Below are positions 6,888-6,930 of a DNA stretch of 6,930 nucleotides, piece by piece. Origin of the DNA: JAFMIT01 sp049421205 (GTDB lineage Bacteria; Actinomycetota; Actinomycetes; S36-B12; UBA5976); assembly GCA_049421205.1 (NCBI GenBank), contig JBMSMQ010000038.1, positions 1 to 6,930 on the forward strand, in the 5' to 3' direction. The translations under genes were made by a program, and so were the position numbers. Within the stretch, counting starts at the first letter, position 1; each line of letters opens with the position of its first letter. The notes beneath the pieces are model-generated. The model ran no database searches, was not told where the DNA came from, and saw nothing but the letters and a program-made list of their open reading frames with translations.

Positions 6888-6930
6888 CTGCGAAAAATCT
6901 ACTGCTAGGTATGCTTTGCCCGGATGAGCG
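6888..6930 (+). promoter_or_regulatory. Candidate promoter for the next gene, possibly leaderless
   Basis: The final 65 bp after the TPR gene contain no complete gene. TATGCT at 6910-6915 is a reasonable -10 box (four of six, fitting TANNNT), with a weak CTGCGA at 6888-6893 as a possible -35 at 16-bp spacing. An ATG at 6924-6926 lies only 8 nt after the -10. If it is the next gene's start, the transcript would be leaderless or nearly so, which is common in actinobacteria. No Shine-Dalgarno is visible before it. The gene, perhaps atpB, lies outside the window. Confidence 0.3.

Overview
The window comes from the chromosome of an actinobacterium with unusually low GC content (mid-40s percent by eye). 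The protein sequences and the gene order prfA, prmC, Sua5/YrdC-family gene, glyA, wecA-like gene, atpI-like gene match the region just upstream of the F1Fo ATP synthase operon in Actinobacteria. The same block, with or without glyA, is known from Mycobacterium and Streptomyces. High protein similarity combined with low GC suggests a streamlined aquatic lineage such as the acI/Nanopelagicales group. That placement is an inference, not something the sequence proves.

Layout: all genes are on the + strand and tightly packed. Positions 1-1001 hold release factor 1 (prfA), missing about its first 25 residues at the left edge. Positions 1001-1891 hold prmC, the methyltransferase that modifies the GGQ glutamine of release factors, and 1888-2520 hold a divergent Sua5/YrdC-family protein. 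After a 42-bp gap with a good ribosome binding site comes glyA (2563-3831). A wecA-type glycan-initiating transferase (3831-4928) follows, then a small four-helix AtpI-like membrane protein (4925-5320). Four junctions overlap by 1 or 4 nt (TAATG, ATGA, TAATG, GTGA), which points to translational coupling inside one or two transcripts. After a 72-bp AT-rich gap, 5393-6865 encodes a 490-residue cytoplasmic TPR solenoid protein with no recognisable enzymatic domain. The last 65 bp hold no complete gene but contain a promoter-like -10 box just upstream of a possible ATG at 6924.

How the genes work together: prfA and prmC form a substrate-enzyme pair in translation termination. The Sua5/YrdC family normally makes the threonylcarbamoyl-AMP used for the tRNA t6A modification, also a translation-fidelity role. 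GlyA supplies one-carbon units. The WecA-like protein starts a cell-envelope glycopolymer on polyprenyl phosphate. AtpI-like proteins assist ATP synthase assembly, and atpB would be expected next.

Most of the window is ordinary housekeeping DNA, and I see no mobile element, CRISPR array, RNA gene or defence system. Two points deserve a second look. The Sua5/YrdC protein has lost several signature residues of its N-terminal active-site half. The TPR gene also sits where atpB normally follows atpI.
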